Shown: piece after piece, positions 1 to 9,136 of the stretch | Numbering within the stretch: the stretch's first letter is position 1 | Layout: each line of letters starts with the position of its first letter | DNA from: R-RK-3 sp963842775 | GTDB taxonomy: Bacteria; Pseudomonadota; Alphaproteobacteria; Rhizobiales; Rhodomicrobiaceae | NCBI GenBank assembly: GCA_963842775.1 | Contig: CAWJHQ010000006.1 | Coordinates: 62,001-126,000, forward strand | DNA length: 64,000 nt | Reading direction: 5' to 3' | The notes under the pieces: generated by a model | What the model was told of the DNA's origin: nothing | Seen by the model: only the letters and a program-made list of their open reading frames with translations | Database searches by the model: none | Translations under genes and position numbers: made by a program

Positions 1-1
1 T

Positions 2-463
2 TTCGCTGACCGCTTACGCGGCGCCAAGCGGGAAGCCGTGTTCGCCGGCGCGGCGGTGCCGAACTATTTCCGCAAGCCTTACGGTCCCGGTTGGGCGCTC
101 GTGGGAGATGCCGGCTACAACAGAGACTTTATTACCGGACAAGGAATCATGGACGCCTTCCATGACGCCGAACTCTGCGTGGACGCGCTCGACAGCGCCT
201 TCTCCGGAACGCGATCGTTCGACGCCGCAATGAGCGAGTACCAGAACACGCGCGATGCACGGGTAAAGGCAATGTACGAATTCACCTGTCAACTCGCTAC
301 GCTGGAACCCCCGCCGCCGGAACTGCAGCAGCTCTTGGGCGCGGTTCACGGCAACCAGAAAGCCATGGACGGGTTCGCGCGGATGAACGCCGGAACGATT
401 TCACCGGCAGAGTTCTTCGCGCCGGAGAACGTCGAAAAAATGACCTCGCGGAACGCTGATTGA
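2..463 (+). CDS. FAD-dependent monooxygenase, C-terminal part (cut by left edge)
   Basis: The reading frame is open from base 2 to a TGA at 461-463, so the N-terminus lies outside the window. Around residues 30-45 of the visible part the segment GWALVGDAGYNRDFITGQG carries the conserved GD motif that contacts the FAD ribityl and pyrophosphate in PHBH-type (aromatic hydroxylase / geranylgeranyl reductase-like) flavoproteins, followed by the usual helix (MDAFHDAELCVDAL). Known for the family: NAD(P)H-dependent hydroxylation or epoxidation. The substrate cannot be inferred from this fragment, and the Rossmann GxGxxG is not present in the window. No neighbour on the same strand is close enough to define an operon. 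Confidence 0.75.
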   Translation, partial: FADRLRGAKREAVFAGAAVPNYFRKPYGPGWALVGDAGYNRDFITGQGIMDAFHDAELCVDALDSAFSGTRSFDAAMSEYQNTRDARVKAMYEFTCQLATLEPPPPELQQLLGAVHGNQKAMDGFARMNAGTISPAEFFAPENVEKMTSRNAD

Positions 464-963
464 CCTTATGCAGGTAGCTGTCTCATTTCCTCGCGAAATT
501 AAAGCTTCGCTGGCCCGATGCAACACCGCTTGGGCTCTATCTCGCGTTGGTAACAAAGCTCCAGTGACCGTCCGTTTGCGGTCGAGTTCGGAGTGGCCAA
601 CTGCCCCTCAGCGTGATCGCACAAGTCGGATTGTTGAAAAAGTCGGCGGCGCGTGGCGATCGATTTCGTCGTGCCGGATTATTATGCGCGCGCGCCGAAG
701 CCCTGCATGATTTAGCGCAACGGCCACTGATTATAATCATTCCATGTTTGGCAGCCGTGATATTTGTTCATCGGAGCCGCTGAGCACCGTATAGGCGAAT
801 GCTGGTGACGCCACACGGTCGAACGTCGCGAGCAATCTTTGCCCCATAAGGCGAGCACAGGGGTCAATTAATTCGTACCTGGCTCCGATATGAGCGTATG
901 CTGCATCGATCAGTCATTCCCTCCCTTCGCGCAGTCCGGAGCGTACTCAGTACGACAGACGTC
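464..963. other. Intergenic stretch without a recognisable gene
   Basis: About 500 bases between the flavoprotein and the histidine kinase. Short open frames exist on both strands but their translations are arginine-rich, have no family signature and no convincing ribosome binding site. The kinase promoter is presumably in the right half, but I see no clear -35/-10 pair. Confidence 0.4.
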
Positions 964-2034
964 ATGCAATCAACGGACCTCAGGGAACAGTTCACCGCCA
1001 TCGCGGATGCATGGGCACTCGCTCAGGGTATCGTCGACACGGTCCGCGAGCCCGTTCTTGTGCTGGACAGAGAGCTGCGCGTGATAGCTGCAAGCCGCTC
1101 TTTCTATTCGACGTTCAAGGTTCGCCCCGAGGACACCAAAGGCAGGCTTCTTTATGCGTTGGGTGATGGTCAATGGGACATTCCAAAAGCTTCGCGTGCT
1201 CCTGGAGAAAATCATACCCGAGCAGGGCGTGATGGAGGGCTATGAGGTCGAGCATGAGTTCCCTGGCCTCGGCCCCCGCACGATGTGCTTGAATGCCCGC
1301 CAGGTGTTCTACGAGGAAGGCGCCAATACAACCATCCTGCTCGGCATGGAAGATATTACGGACCGGCGCGTGCTGGAGCGCGAAAAGGACGAATTGCTCC
1401 GCGAGAAGGATGTGCTGCTTCAGGAACTGCAGCACCGAATTGCCAATAGCCTGACGATCATCGCAAGCATCATTTTAATGAAGGCGCGAACGGTGCAGTC
1501 GGAAGAGACGCGTCTTCATCTCCAGGACGCGCACAAGCGGGTCATGTCGATTGCCGCCGTGCAAGAGCAACTCCATGCTTCGGGAGTGGGGTCTATCGAA
1601 GTTGCGCCTTACCTTTCAAGATTATGCGAGACCCTCGCGGCTTCGATGATTGGCGACTCCCGGCCGATCTCGCTGAAAGCAACCGGCGACGGCGGCAGCG
1701 CTACATCCCGTCAGGCGGAGAAGTCTCGGATTGATCGTGACCGAGCTCGTCATGAATGCGCTGAAGCATGCATTCCCCAACGAGAAGGCCGCAGGTCAGA
1801 TCACGGTCGCCTATGAAAGGGCCGGAACAAATTGGAAGCTTTCCGTCTCGGACAACGGAATCGGGAAACCGGACGGCGTCTTCGCTCAAGGCAAAGTCCG
1901 GCCTCGGCACCGGCATCATCCAGGCGCTTTCACAACAGCTCGGCGCCAAGGTCGAAACTGTGTCCGGCCCTGCGGGCACAACCGTGTCCGTCACTCACGC
2001 TACCTTCCCGGTAAGGGCCGTGGAAGCCGCCTAG
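964..2034 (+). CDS. HWE/HisKA_2-type sensor histidine kinase with PAS domain (three frameshifts as given)
   Basis: A PAS domain (EPVLVLDRELRVIAASRSF onward) is followed by a short coiled linker rich in EKDELLREKD, then a HisKA_2-type dimerisation box (LLQELQHRIANSL, phospho-acceptor His) and an HWE/HATPase_c domain with the N box LIVTELVMNALKHAFP, the G1 box SDNGIG and a G2-like GTGI. The frame is broken near 1188 (AAAA), 1722 (AA) and 1892 (AAA), each time by one extra base. Removing three bases gives 356 codons, a normal size for a soluble PAS-HWE kinase. The family usually signals to single-domain or PhyR-type regulators; no partner is adjacent. The start at ATG 964 is a choice, ATG 898 being the alternative. 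Confidence 0.75.
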
Positions 2035-2517
2035 CAGAGGTGACTAAGAGAGTTGCGAACTATAAAGCATTTCCGCATTCAGGCGTAGGCGGATTGCGCT
2101 CCACGCATTATCAGATATTCGCCATCAAAGTCCTTGGCAGCCGCGGCAAATGGCCGAACGGGCGCAGATGAAGCGATGCATGACGACCTCCGTTCAGAAG
2201 GCCCGACGCTGCCATGATCCGGCGTTTCCACACAAGCTCGCCGAAGCGGTCTTTACACCCAGCGAGCACTTGGTTGACCAAGTGTTACGGCCTGACGCAG
2301 TAGCTGCGCCACTGCATCTCGTTTGCTCTGGCAGGACAAGCGCCGGCTAGGCCGCTCGGCGATCCTTCGTTACTATCGAAGATCTTTTCAAGCCGCGCGA
2401 TCACATCGCTGGTTTCCAGGAGGTCTTGCGTTTGGAGGCAAGTCGGAAAAAAGCCGGCATGGGACGGTAACGGCTACCAAAAATCGGCAACGCTCGGAAA
2501 GGCAAGGGAGGAAGCCA
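2035..2517. other. Intergenic stretch without a recognisable gene
   Basis: Roughly 480 bases between the kinase and the propeller gene. Apart from a strong ribosome binding site (AGGGAGG, about 2505-2511) serving the ATG at 2518, I see no coding signature, repeat or hairpin with a T-run. Confidence 0.4.
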
Positions 2518-3861
2518 ATGAAACTGCGAATCCTGGCAGCGGGGGCGTCCGCGCTCGCGCTTCAAACGGTCCCGATGTCCGCAACTGCGAAGGATTACTT
2601 CCTCGCAAGCGGCCGCTGGGACAATGTCGTCCTGGTGATCGACCTGGAGAAGGCGCTCGACCGGGCCAACGACGCGACACCCAACGCCATCGTCAATCGC
2701 CTGCGGGTCACGCCCGATATCGACGGAAATGGCACCGGCAAGCCGGACACGATCGCCAGCGGCCAGCCGATCATCATCACGATCGCGCCGGACCAGAAGA
2801 AAGCTTATGTCGTCAATCACTCGGGCCGGTCGAAGCCGGAGGACGCCAAGGCGTTCCAGCATGGCCATCCCGGCACGGTAACGGTCCTCGACATGAGCAA
2901 GGCGCTCGATCCGAAGATGAACGGGACGCTCGGGGCAGTGGAGGCGATCATCGACACCGGCGGCTTCGGCCCGACCGGCTTTGCCATCACGCCCGACGGC
3001 AAATATGGCGCTCTCGCCCATGCCGAGGACAAGGGCAATGAGGATGGCGGGCGGCACATCACCATGGTCGATCTCGCCACGAACAAGATCATGCATCGGG
3101 TTGAGCAGGCCTATGGCAAGCCGGGCTTCGATTGTCCGCCCGATCCCATTCCCCACAAGGCGCCCGACATGAAGTTTGGCTGCTTTCCCGACGCCAATGG
3201 CGTGACGGTAAGCCCGCTCGGTGGCGGATTGATCTTCACGGCCAATGGCGGCACGGACGATGTTTCGGTCATCGACGTCGGCCTGGCCGTCGCCGGCAAG
3301 CCGGGTGCGGAAAAGGCGCGCATTCCCATGCAGACCGGCGGGTTCGGCGTTGCGACAAGCCCGGACGGCAAGCTCGTCGCCCACGCCTCGCGCGAGGATG
3401 CCAGGGCCGGCAAGGAGGGAAATACGGTCTCCATCATCGACGTGGAGAAGGCCGCGACCGATCCCGCGAAGGCGGAAGTCGCCCGTATCCTGGTCGGGAC
3501 GGACGACAAGGCCGTCGCGACCCGCCCCTTCGTTGCGGCCTTCACGCCGGACGGCAAGCGGATCGTCTCCACGCAATTCCGGTCCAACAACATCGACATC
3601 ATCGACGTCGAGAAGGCGATGGCGGGACAGCCAGCCACAATCAAGCGCATCGACCTGAAGACGACCGACGACAAGCCATCCCGGCCACGTGGCGTCGCTA
3701 TCACCCCCGACGGCAAATACGCCGCGATCACCGGGGTGCCAAGGGGCGAGTTGGGCTCCAGCATGGTGTGGATCGTGGACCTTGCGACCTACGAAGTGAA
3801 AGGCCGCGTTACCCAGATCGGCAATGAGAGCTATATGATCGCGCCATTCCAGGCGAATTGA
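2518..3861 (+). CDS. Secreted YVTN-type beta-propeller protein
   Basis: A 447-residue protein with a Sec signal peptide (residues 1-24, ending MSATAKD) followed by repeated propeller blades of the form ITPDGKYxAxxx...VxxIDVEKA; the ITPDGK / TSPDGK / FTPDGK hairpin recurs at least four times. The ATG at 2518 has a good AGGGAGG upstream, whereas the longer frame upstream has no support. Known for the family: lactonase/YVTN-like WD40-type propellers, often periplasmic, sometimes quinoprotein-like. No catalytic residues identify a reaction, so function is open. The next gene, on the opposite strand, is also a secreted propeller (SMP-30 type), and the two converge with about 220 bases between them. 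Confidence 0.75.
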   Translation: MKLRILAAGASALALQTVPMSATAKDYFLASGRWDNVVLVIDLEKALDRANDATPNAIVNRLRVTPDIDGNGTGKPDTIASGQPIIITIAPDQKKAYVVNHSGRSKPEDAKAFQHGHPGTVTVLDMSKALDPKMNGTLGAVEAIIDTGGFGPTGFAITPDGKYGALAHAEDKGNEDGGRHITMVDLATNKIMHRVEQAYGKPGFDCPPDPIPHKAPDMKFGCFPDANGVTVSPLGGGLIFTANGGTDDVSVIDVGLAVAGKPGAEKARIPMQTGGFGVATSPDGKLVAHASREDARAGKEGNTVSIIDVEKAATDPAKAEVARILVGTDDKAVATRPFVAAFTPDGKRIVSTQFRSNNIDIIDVEKAMAGQPATIKRIDLKTTDDKPSRPRGVAITPDGKYAAITGVPRGELGSSMVWIVDLATYEVKGRVTQIGNESYMIAPFQAN

Positions 3862-4083
3862 GGCGGTCTCTCGCGGCGCCTCACGATGGTAGCTTGGCGC
3901 CAGATCGGGAGCCTTGTCGCCAGCATCAGTCCCAGCAAATGCGAAGACACTTCGAAAACGGCGGAAATGCTTCTGTCAGAATATGAAAGGCTCTAGGGGT
4001 GCAGTATCTGCTTCTAAATGCAAGAGCGGATTGTTAAGCTGCAGCCTTAGCCATGTGAGCGCTCGCAACCGTCGGACCAATCT

Positions 4084-5002
4084 CTACTGACCGAGTTGGA
4101 TCAGCCTTACATCGTTCTTGACAAGATCCGGCACGATCACCATCAGGCCGTTGCCTTTGGGAAAGGCGCATAGATCGGCCGGGCCCTTGAAGTTGGACGC
4201 CAGGATCTTCATTCCGTCCTTCTCCGTCCAGCTGAACAGCGATCCCGTCTTCCAATCCGTGGAGAGGATGGTTCCATCTTTCGTCTGATACATGCTGTCC
4301 AGTTGGCCGAACTTCTGCGAGAGAGATTTGACCTCGCCCGTCGGACTTACCGAGTAAAGCGCTCCCTGGTCTGGAGCTTTCAAGTCGAAGCCAGCCACGA
4401 GCAGCGAGCCATCCTTGCCCGGATAGACGCCGTTCGGACTGAGGCCCGGGCTCGAGGCGGCAACCGTGGATTTCGGATCGCTCGTGCTATCGAGGAAGTC
4501 CGCCGGCTCGATCTTGAAAACCCGGTCGGCGACCGTGTCGCTAATATAGAGCGACTGGCCCACCACCACGACATCGTTCAAGAACTGGGAGTCCGGCACG
4601 ACGAATTTCCGGCTCTTGCGGGTTTTGAGATCGACGACCCAGGCGGTATCGATATCGGCAATCCAGAGCCTGTCTCCCTCGACCCAGATGCCTTTGGGTT
4701 TGTCGAGCGTCGAGCCGGGAAGCGGCAGGAACTGGTCGTCCACAACCTTTCCATCCATCGACAGCCGGCTGATCTTGCCTTTGCCGTCCTTCTGGACGGG
4801 TTTCAGCTCAGAGCCGAACTGGCTCACATACAGGCTCGTGCCGTCAGCCGTGCAGCCAATCGATTCTGGAAGTTGAAAGCCTGTTACAGCCTGATCGGAG
4901 AGAACCTTGATTTCCTGTGCAAATAACCCAGAAGATGTCGCTATTTGCAAGAACGCCACAACAGCGGCTGGCGCCAGCCGTTTCAGAATTGTTCTGATCC
5001 AT
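4084..5002 (-). CDS. Secreted SMP-30/gluconolactonase-like beta-propeller (frameshift inside signal peptide as given)
   Basis: The mature protein has SMP-30/gluconolaconase/LRE-like blades (PKGIWVEGDRLWIADID, NGVYPGKDGSLLVAG), about 290 residues. As given, the longest frame starts weakly at GTG 4959 without a ribosome binding site. A strong AGGAAGG lies just before ATG 5002; deleting one A from the AA near 4987 joins that ATG to the main frame and produces a textbook signal peptide (MDQTILKRLAPAAVVAFLQ, cleavage after LFAQ). I therefore place the start at 5002; the repaired gene has 306 codons. Family members are metal-dependent lactonases or phosphotriesterases; the substrate is unknown here. 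Confidence 0.7.
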
Positions 5003-5287
5003 GTGAAGCCTTCCTCGATTTCGTTTTACTGTTTTTCTGCGATTTTCTTGGCACTTCCCCCTGGCTTAGCTTGCAACAGCATTGCGGTGCGGGCAATCGC
5101 TGGTTCTCCTGAAACAGCTGGAAGAACCCTCACTTTTGCGTCAGGCGTGCAAGCGAGGATTTGGAGAGATTTTTACCTCGGTGGGAACGCTAGCGCCTTC
5201 GGCGGGTTCGTCGAGGAGATGAGCCATGTCCGGCAATCTGCAGCGGACGCCCTCTCTCACCGAAGCCGTAATCCAAGGAGACGTTAA

Positions 5288-5542
5288 ATGAGCGCCAGTG
5301 GCATCAAAGAGCATATGGAAGTGATTGGAGCGGACGGCGTTCATATCGGCACGGTCGACCGCGTCGAAGGCGGCAGGATCAAGCTCACCAAGGCCGACAG
5401 CGGCGAAGGCGGTCACCAGGGCCATCACCATTTCATCGATATGGGGCTCGTGGCCGATGTCGAGGGCGACAAAGTGCGCCTTTCGGCCAATGGAGACGTA
5501 GCAGTGACCATGGAAGAAGAGCAGTCCGGCAAACCGCTCTAG
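5288..5542 (+). CDS. DUF2171 domain protein
   Basis: An 84-residue protein with the DUF2171 pattern: IKEHMEVIGADGVHIGTVD, then K-L-T and a His-rich turn (GHQGHHHFIDMGLVADVEGDKVRLS). A clear AAGGAGA precedes the ATG by 7 bases. DUF2171 proteins are small cytoplasmic PRC-barrel-like proteins frequent in alphaproteobacteria, and their biochemical role is not established. It stands alone, with about 285 bases separating it from the divergent SMP-30 gene. Confidence 0.8.
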   Translation: MSASGIKEHMEVIGADGVHIGTVDRVEGGRIKLTKADSGEGGHQGHHHFIDMGLVADVEGDKVRLSANGDVAVTMEEEQSGKPL

Positions 5543-6099
5543 TCAGTCTCTGGAACTAAAGTTTCGCTGCATAAAGTTTGCTCTGCTTTTTCGGCAGAAG
5601 CGTTCGACGGCATTGCGCTGGCGTAGACCCGGCCGCTGAACGGTAGCCGCCTAATACGCGTCGTCGCCTCCCTGTGACAAGGCCTGTGCACGCCAGGAGG
5701 CAGTACCGTTTGGTCGTATGCCGACACGATATGAAATTTTCACGGCGCCGCATGATTGCGACCGCCGCCCGGCGATCGGTTACCTGCGACGGAATCCTTG
5801 GAGTGAATGAGCGCCGAAGAGGGTGGCGAGTCGCTCGGCCACGCGCGCGCGGATTCTGCGCATCAGGAGATGTGGCGTCGGCGAGCACGAATGGCTCCGC
5901 CTTCCCCAGCCAGGCCGTCGATTGCAGCCCGCGCGATGTTCGCAACTCTGAAACCATCGTTTGAGATCGGGAGATTTCCAAAAGCCGGCTGAACGGCCGG
6001 CTATCGCCCGACGTGGCAGGTGCTGAGCGTTCGCTTGTCGTCGAATGCGGCCTTATGCTGTACCGGTTTGCCGCCCCATTTAGTGGCGGCGAGGCGCAA
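5543..6099. other. Intergenic stretch; holds one hairpin
   Basis: No convincing coding frame on either strand; the open frames here are arginine/serine-rich shadows. The only structure I can support is the hairpin at 5980-6002, described separately. Confidence 0.4.
5980..6002 (-). terminator. Probable Rho-independent terminator for the 6100-6465 gene
   Basis: On the minus strand the sequence reads AGCCGGC-loop-GCCGGCT followed by T-run (TTT). The stem is 7 perfect GC-rich pairs with a 6-base loop. It sits about 100 bases beyond the stop codon of the small secreted protein gene on the same strand. Confidence 0.55.
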
Positions 6100-6465
6100 T
6101 CAGAACCGCATTGCGGTCCAGGTGCCGGAACAACGAACGCCGCCTTGATAGCCTGACCAGCTGCCGCGACCCGAGGTCCTGGTCATTCGGCCGGAGCCTG
6201 ACGCGTATTTGTCCTCCACCGCGACCGACGCGCGAACCTCGCCGTCCCGGTTGACGCGCCCTTTGAACCTGACGAGATTGGGGTGCTGGAGGACACCGTT
6301 GGTGATATAGATGTCGAAATGATAAGAAGGCTCGCAGTCGCCGCGTCTCGTGTGGAAGGTCAGGCTCCACTGTCCATCGAACGGCGTTGCTGCGACCGCA
6401 AAGTCGAAGCTGATTACGGTGAAAGCAATCGCAACCATGGCCGCGCGGATCACGTGACGGATCAT
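6100..6465 (-). CDS. Small secreted protein of unknown function
   Basis: A 121-residue protein. Residues 1-25 form a signal peptide (hydrophobic AAMVAIAFTVISF, cleavage near AVAAT). The mature part begins PFDGQWSLTFHTRRGDCEP and ends with a Trp/Gly/Ser-rich stretch (GSWSGYQGGVRCSGTWTAMRF). Two cysteines could form one disulfide, and the alternating pattern suggests a small beta-barrel. I chose ATG 6465 because AAGGAG lies at the right distance upstream; a GTG two codons earlier is also open. No family recognised with certainty. Confidence 0.6.
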   Translation of the reverse strand: MIRHVIRAAMVAIAFTVISFDFAVAATPFDGQWSLTFHTRRGDCEPSYHFDIYITNGVLQHPNLVRFKGRVNRDGEVRASVAVEDKYASGSGRMTRTSGRGSWSGYQGGVRCSGTWTAMRF

Positions 6466-7079
6466 AATCACTCCTTTTCAGCTGGTTCACCTACCGCCCC
6501 GGCGGCGATAAGTCGGCGACCAATTCCTCACCGTTCGGATTTTCACGGCGGCTCGTCATTTTCTCTCGCCGGGACGCGACCTGCCGATAAGAATATCGTG
6601 ATCGTGGGCGATAACGCCTGTGTCTATCGAGATAGCGCAGAGAAGCAGCTCCCCGTGGTCTGCAGGGAGCGCGTTCTATTGTAACAGGGGACCGATGCGC
6701 GCAAAAGTCGCTTAAGGTCGGTGCATTCCCGATCTTCGGCCGATCTTCCGCGCTCTTGCAAAGCTGATCGGCGCTCGCTACGTGACTGGCTCCGACATCG
6801 CAGATTAAGTCCTGCCCGGGGCAACAGCGGAAGGCGACGCGCAACGATCAGTATATTCGATTTGAACCGGCGTTTAACGCCGTTCGCTGTCACCACAAGG
6901 TGATCGATGGACAGGCAGCAGCCCTCGTTAGGATAAGAAAGTTGCCAAATTTATGACAATATTATGGAGGTCCTATCGAGTCTTGCTCGATTGAATGCCC
7001 ATCCGGAACCCACGGGTGGGTTCATTTGTTTTCCGACCTAGCGTAAGTCGTAACCCCCCTCTAGTCCGCGTTGTTTTTT
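6466..7079. other. Intergenic region upstream of dxs
   Basis: About 600 bases without a supported gene. The part around 6940-6965 is markedly AT-rich compared with its surroundings and is a likely promoter area for dxs, but no unambiguous -35/-10 pair is visible. A strong hairpin with a following T-rich stretch lies at 7006-7030 (listed separately). Confidence 0.4.
7006..7030 (+). terminator. Stem-loop with T-rich tail in the dxs leader
   Basis: GAACCCA-CGGG-TGGGTTC forms a perfect 7-bp stem with a 4-base loop and is followed by ATTTGTTTT. It looks like an intrinsic terminator, yet no plus-strand gene ends upstream; the next gene on this strand is dxs, starting 50 bases downstream. It may be a leader attenuator, or may end a transcript that I did not recognise. 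Confidence 0.5.
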
Positions 7080-8978
7080 ATGCTCCACACACTCCGGGAC
7101 CCTGCCGATCTTCGCGTTCTCAACCAGGCCGATCTGAAGCAAGTCGCGAACGAGCTGCGTACCGAGATGATTAATGCGGTATCCGCGACCGGCGGTCATC
7201 TTGGTGCGGGCCTTGGCGTCGTGGAACTCACGGTCGCGCTCCATTATGTGTTCGACACCCCGAGCGACAAGCTGATTTGGGACGTCGGCCATCAGGCCTA
7301 TCCCCACAAGATTCTGACCGGTCGCCGCGATCGTATTCGCACGATACGCCAGGGGGGCGGCCTCTCCGGTTTCACGAAACGCGACGAGAGCGAGTACGAC
7401 CCGTTCGGCGCCGCCCATGCCTCCACTTCGATTTCGGCGGGGCTGGGCATGGCAGTTGCGCGCGATCTGGAAGGGCAAAGCCACAACGTCGTTTGCGTCA
7501 TCGGTGATGGCTCGATGAGCGCTGGCATGGCCTATGAAGCTATGAATAATGCGGGCGCGATGGACAAACGCCTGATCGTTATCCTGAACGATAACGACAT
7601 GTCGATTGCACCTCCCGTCGGAGCAATCAGCGCCTATCTTGCGCGGCTGACTTCGAGCGGAACTTACCTTTATCTCCGGGACATCGCCAAACAGTTTGCT
7701 GAACGGCTGCCTAAGAGCTGGGAGCAGCGTGCGGCCCGCGCCGAGGAATATACGCGCAATTTCTGGTCCGGCGGCGCGCTTTTCGAAGAACTGGGGTTCT
7801 ATTATGTCGGTCCTATCGACGGGCACAATCTGGATCAACTGCTGCCAGTGCTGAAGAATGTGCGCGATGCCAGGAACGGACCGATCCTCGTTCACGTCGT
7901 GACCCAAAAAGGCAAGGGTTACGCTCCGGCCGAAAGTTCAGCCGACAAATATCACGGCGTCACTCCCTTCAACGTTTTGACCGGAGCGCAGACTAAGGCG
8001 AAGGCCAAAGCACCATCCTACACGAAGGTTTTCGGCGAAAGTCTCGTCAAGGAAGCCAGCAAAGACGACCGCATCGTCGCCGTGACAGCGGCAATGCCGT
8101 CAGGCACGGGGCTCGATATTTTCGGCCGCGCCTTCCCGGATCGGACCTTCGATGTTGGCATCGCCGAGCAGCATGCCGTCACGTTTTGCGCGGGGCTGGC
8201 CGCTGAAGGCTACAAACCATTCGCTGCGATCTACTCAACCTTTCTGCAAAGGGCGTATGATCAGGTTGTCCACGACGTAGCCGTTCAGAAACTGCCCGTG
8301 CGGTTCGCTATCGACCGTGCCGGCCTCGTCGGAGCAGACGGTCCGACCCACGCCGGATCTTTCGACATTGCATTTCTCGGCTGCCTTCCGGGTATGGTGG
8401 TCATGGCTGCGGCGAATGAGGCCGAACTCGTCCACATGGTAGCGACCGCCGCTGCATATGAAGACGGCCCGATCGCATTCCGTTATCCAAGGGGCGAAGG
8501 TGTCGGCGTCGAAATTCCCGAGACTGGACTGCCGCTTGCCATCGGCAAAGGCCGCATCATACGCGAGGGCAGCCGGGTCGCACTCCTTTCCTTAGGGACT
8601 CGCCTCTCGGAATGCCTCGCAGCCGCGGATTCCCTGGCCGCTCAGGGCTTGTCGACAACAGTTGCCGATGCACGCTTCGCCAAGCCTCTTGACCAAGACC
8701 TCATCCTTCGGCTTGCACGGGAACACGAGGTGATGATCACGGTCGAGGAAGGATCCGTTGGGGGGTTCGGTGCTTACGTTCTCCATCTTCTTGCGGAGAG
8801 GGGCGTTCTCGACCGCGGGCTCAAGGTTCGGACCCTTGTCCTGCCTGACGTCTTTCTCGACCAGGACGAGCCTGATCGCATGTATGCCCATGCCGGGCTC
8901 GACATGGCAGGCATCACCGCCGCGGTGTTCGACGCACTCGGAAAGGGCTGGGCGCGCGGGCGCGGGCGAGTTGCTTAA
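7080..8978 (+). CDS. dxs: 1-deoxy-D-xylulose-5-phosphate synthase
   Basis: A 632-residue protein, the usual length for DXS. It condenses pyruvate and glyceraldehyde-3-phosphate to DXP, the first step of the MEP isoprenoid pathway, in the cytoplasm with thiamine diphosphate. Visible are WDVGHQAYPHKILTGR, the ThDP/Mg site GDGSMSAGMAYEAMNNAG (GDG at residues 142-144, Asn 14-15 residues later), the catalytic-Glu region DVGIAEQHAV, and the transketolase C-domain. ATG 7080 is preferred over the in-frame TTG at 7071; the ribosome binding site is weak. It lies upstream of ispH and hpnH on the same strand beside the hopanoid genes, which suggests a copy dedicated to hopanoid precursor supply; whether another dxs exists elsewhere cannot be seen. 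Confidence 0.95.
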   Translation: MLHTLRDPADLRVLNQADLKQVANELRTEMINAVSATGGHLGAGLGVVELTVALHYVFDTPSDKLIWDVGHQAYPHKILTGRRDRIRTIRQGGGLSGFTKRDESEYDPFGAAHASTSISAGLGMAVARDLEGQSHNVVCVIGDGSMSAGMAYEAMNNAGAMDKRLIVILNDNDMSIAPPVGAISAYLARLTSSGTYLYLRDIAKQFAERLPKSWEQRAARAEEYTRNFWSGGALFEELGFYYVGPIDGHNLDQLLPVLKNVRDARNGPILVHVVTQKGKGYAPAESSADKYHGVTPFNVLTGAQTKAKAKAPSYTKVFGESLVKEASKDDRIVAVTAAMPSGTGLDIFGRAFPDRTFDVGIAEQHAVTFCAGLAAEGYKPFAAIYSTFLQRAYDQVVHDVAVQKLPVRFAIDRAGLVGADGPTHAGSFDIAFLGCLPGMVVMAAANEAELVHMVATAAAYEDGPIAFRYPRGEGVGVEIPETGLPLAIGKGRIIREGSRVALLSLGTRLSECLAAADSLAAQGLSTTVADARFAKPLDQDLILRLAREHEVMITVEEGSVGGFGAYVLHLLAERGVLDRGLKVRTLVLPDVFLDQDEPDRMYAHAGLDMAGITAAVFDALGKGWARGRGRVA

Positions 8979-9136
8979 TGAGGCAGGAATAGATTTCTGT
9001 GGCTATGTCGCATCTATGCTTAGGAAAATTCACGATTACGGTAACGTGATCGTTGGTTGTAATCGGAATTCCGGCTTCATATCTCCGAGTTAACTGCGGA
9101 AGTTGACCATCAGGCCCAGCTCATGGATCTCTGAAG

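Noticed and set aside
2401..3576. 391-codon minus-strand frame under the propeller gene
   Set aside because: Shadow of the repeated VDxEKA / TPDGK coding sequence; the plus-strand protein has a signal peptide and ribosome binding site, this one has neither.
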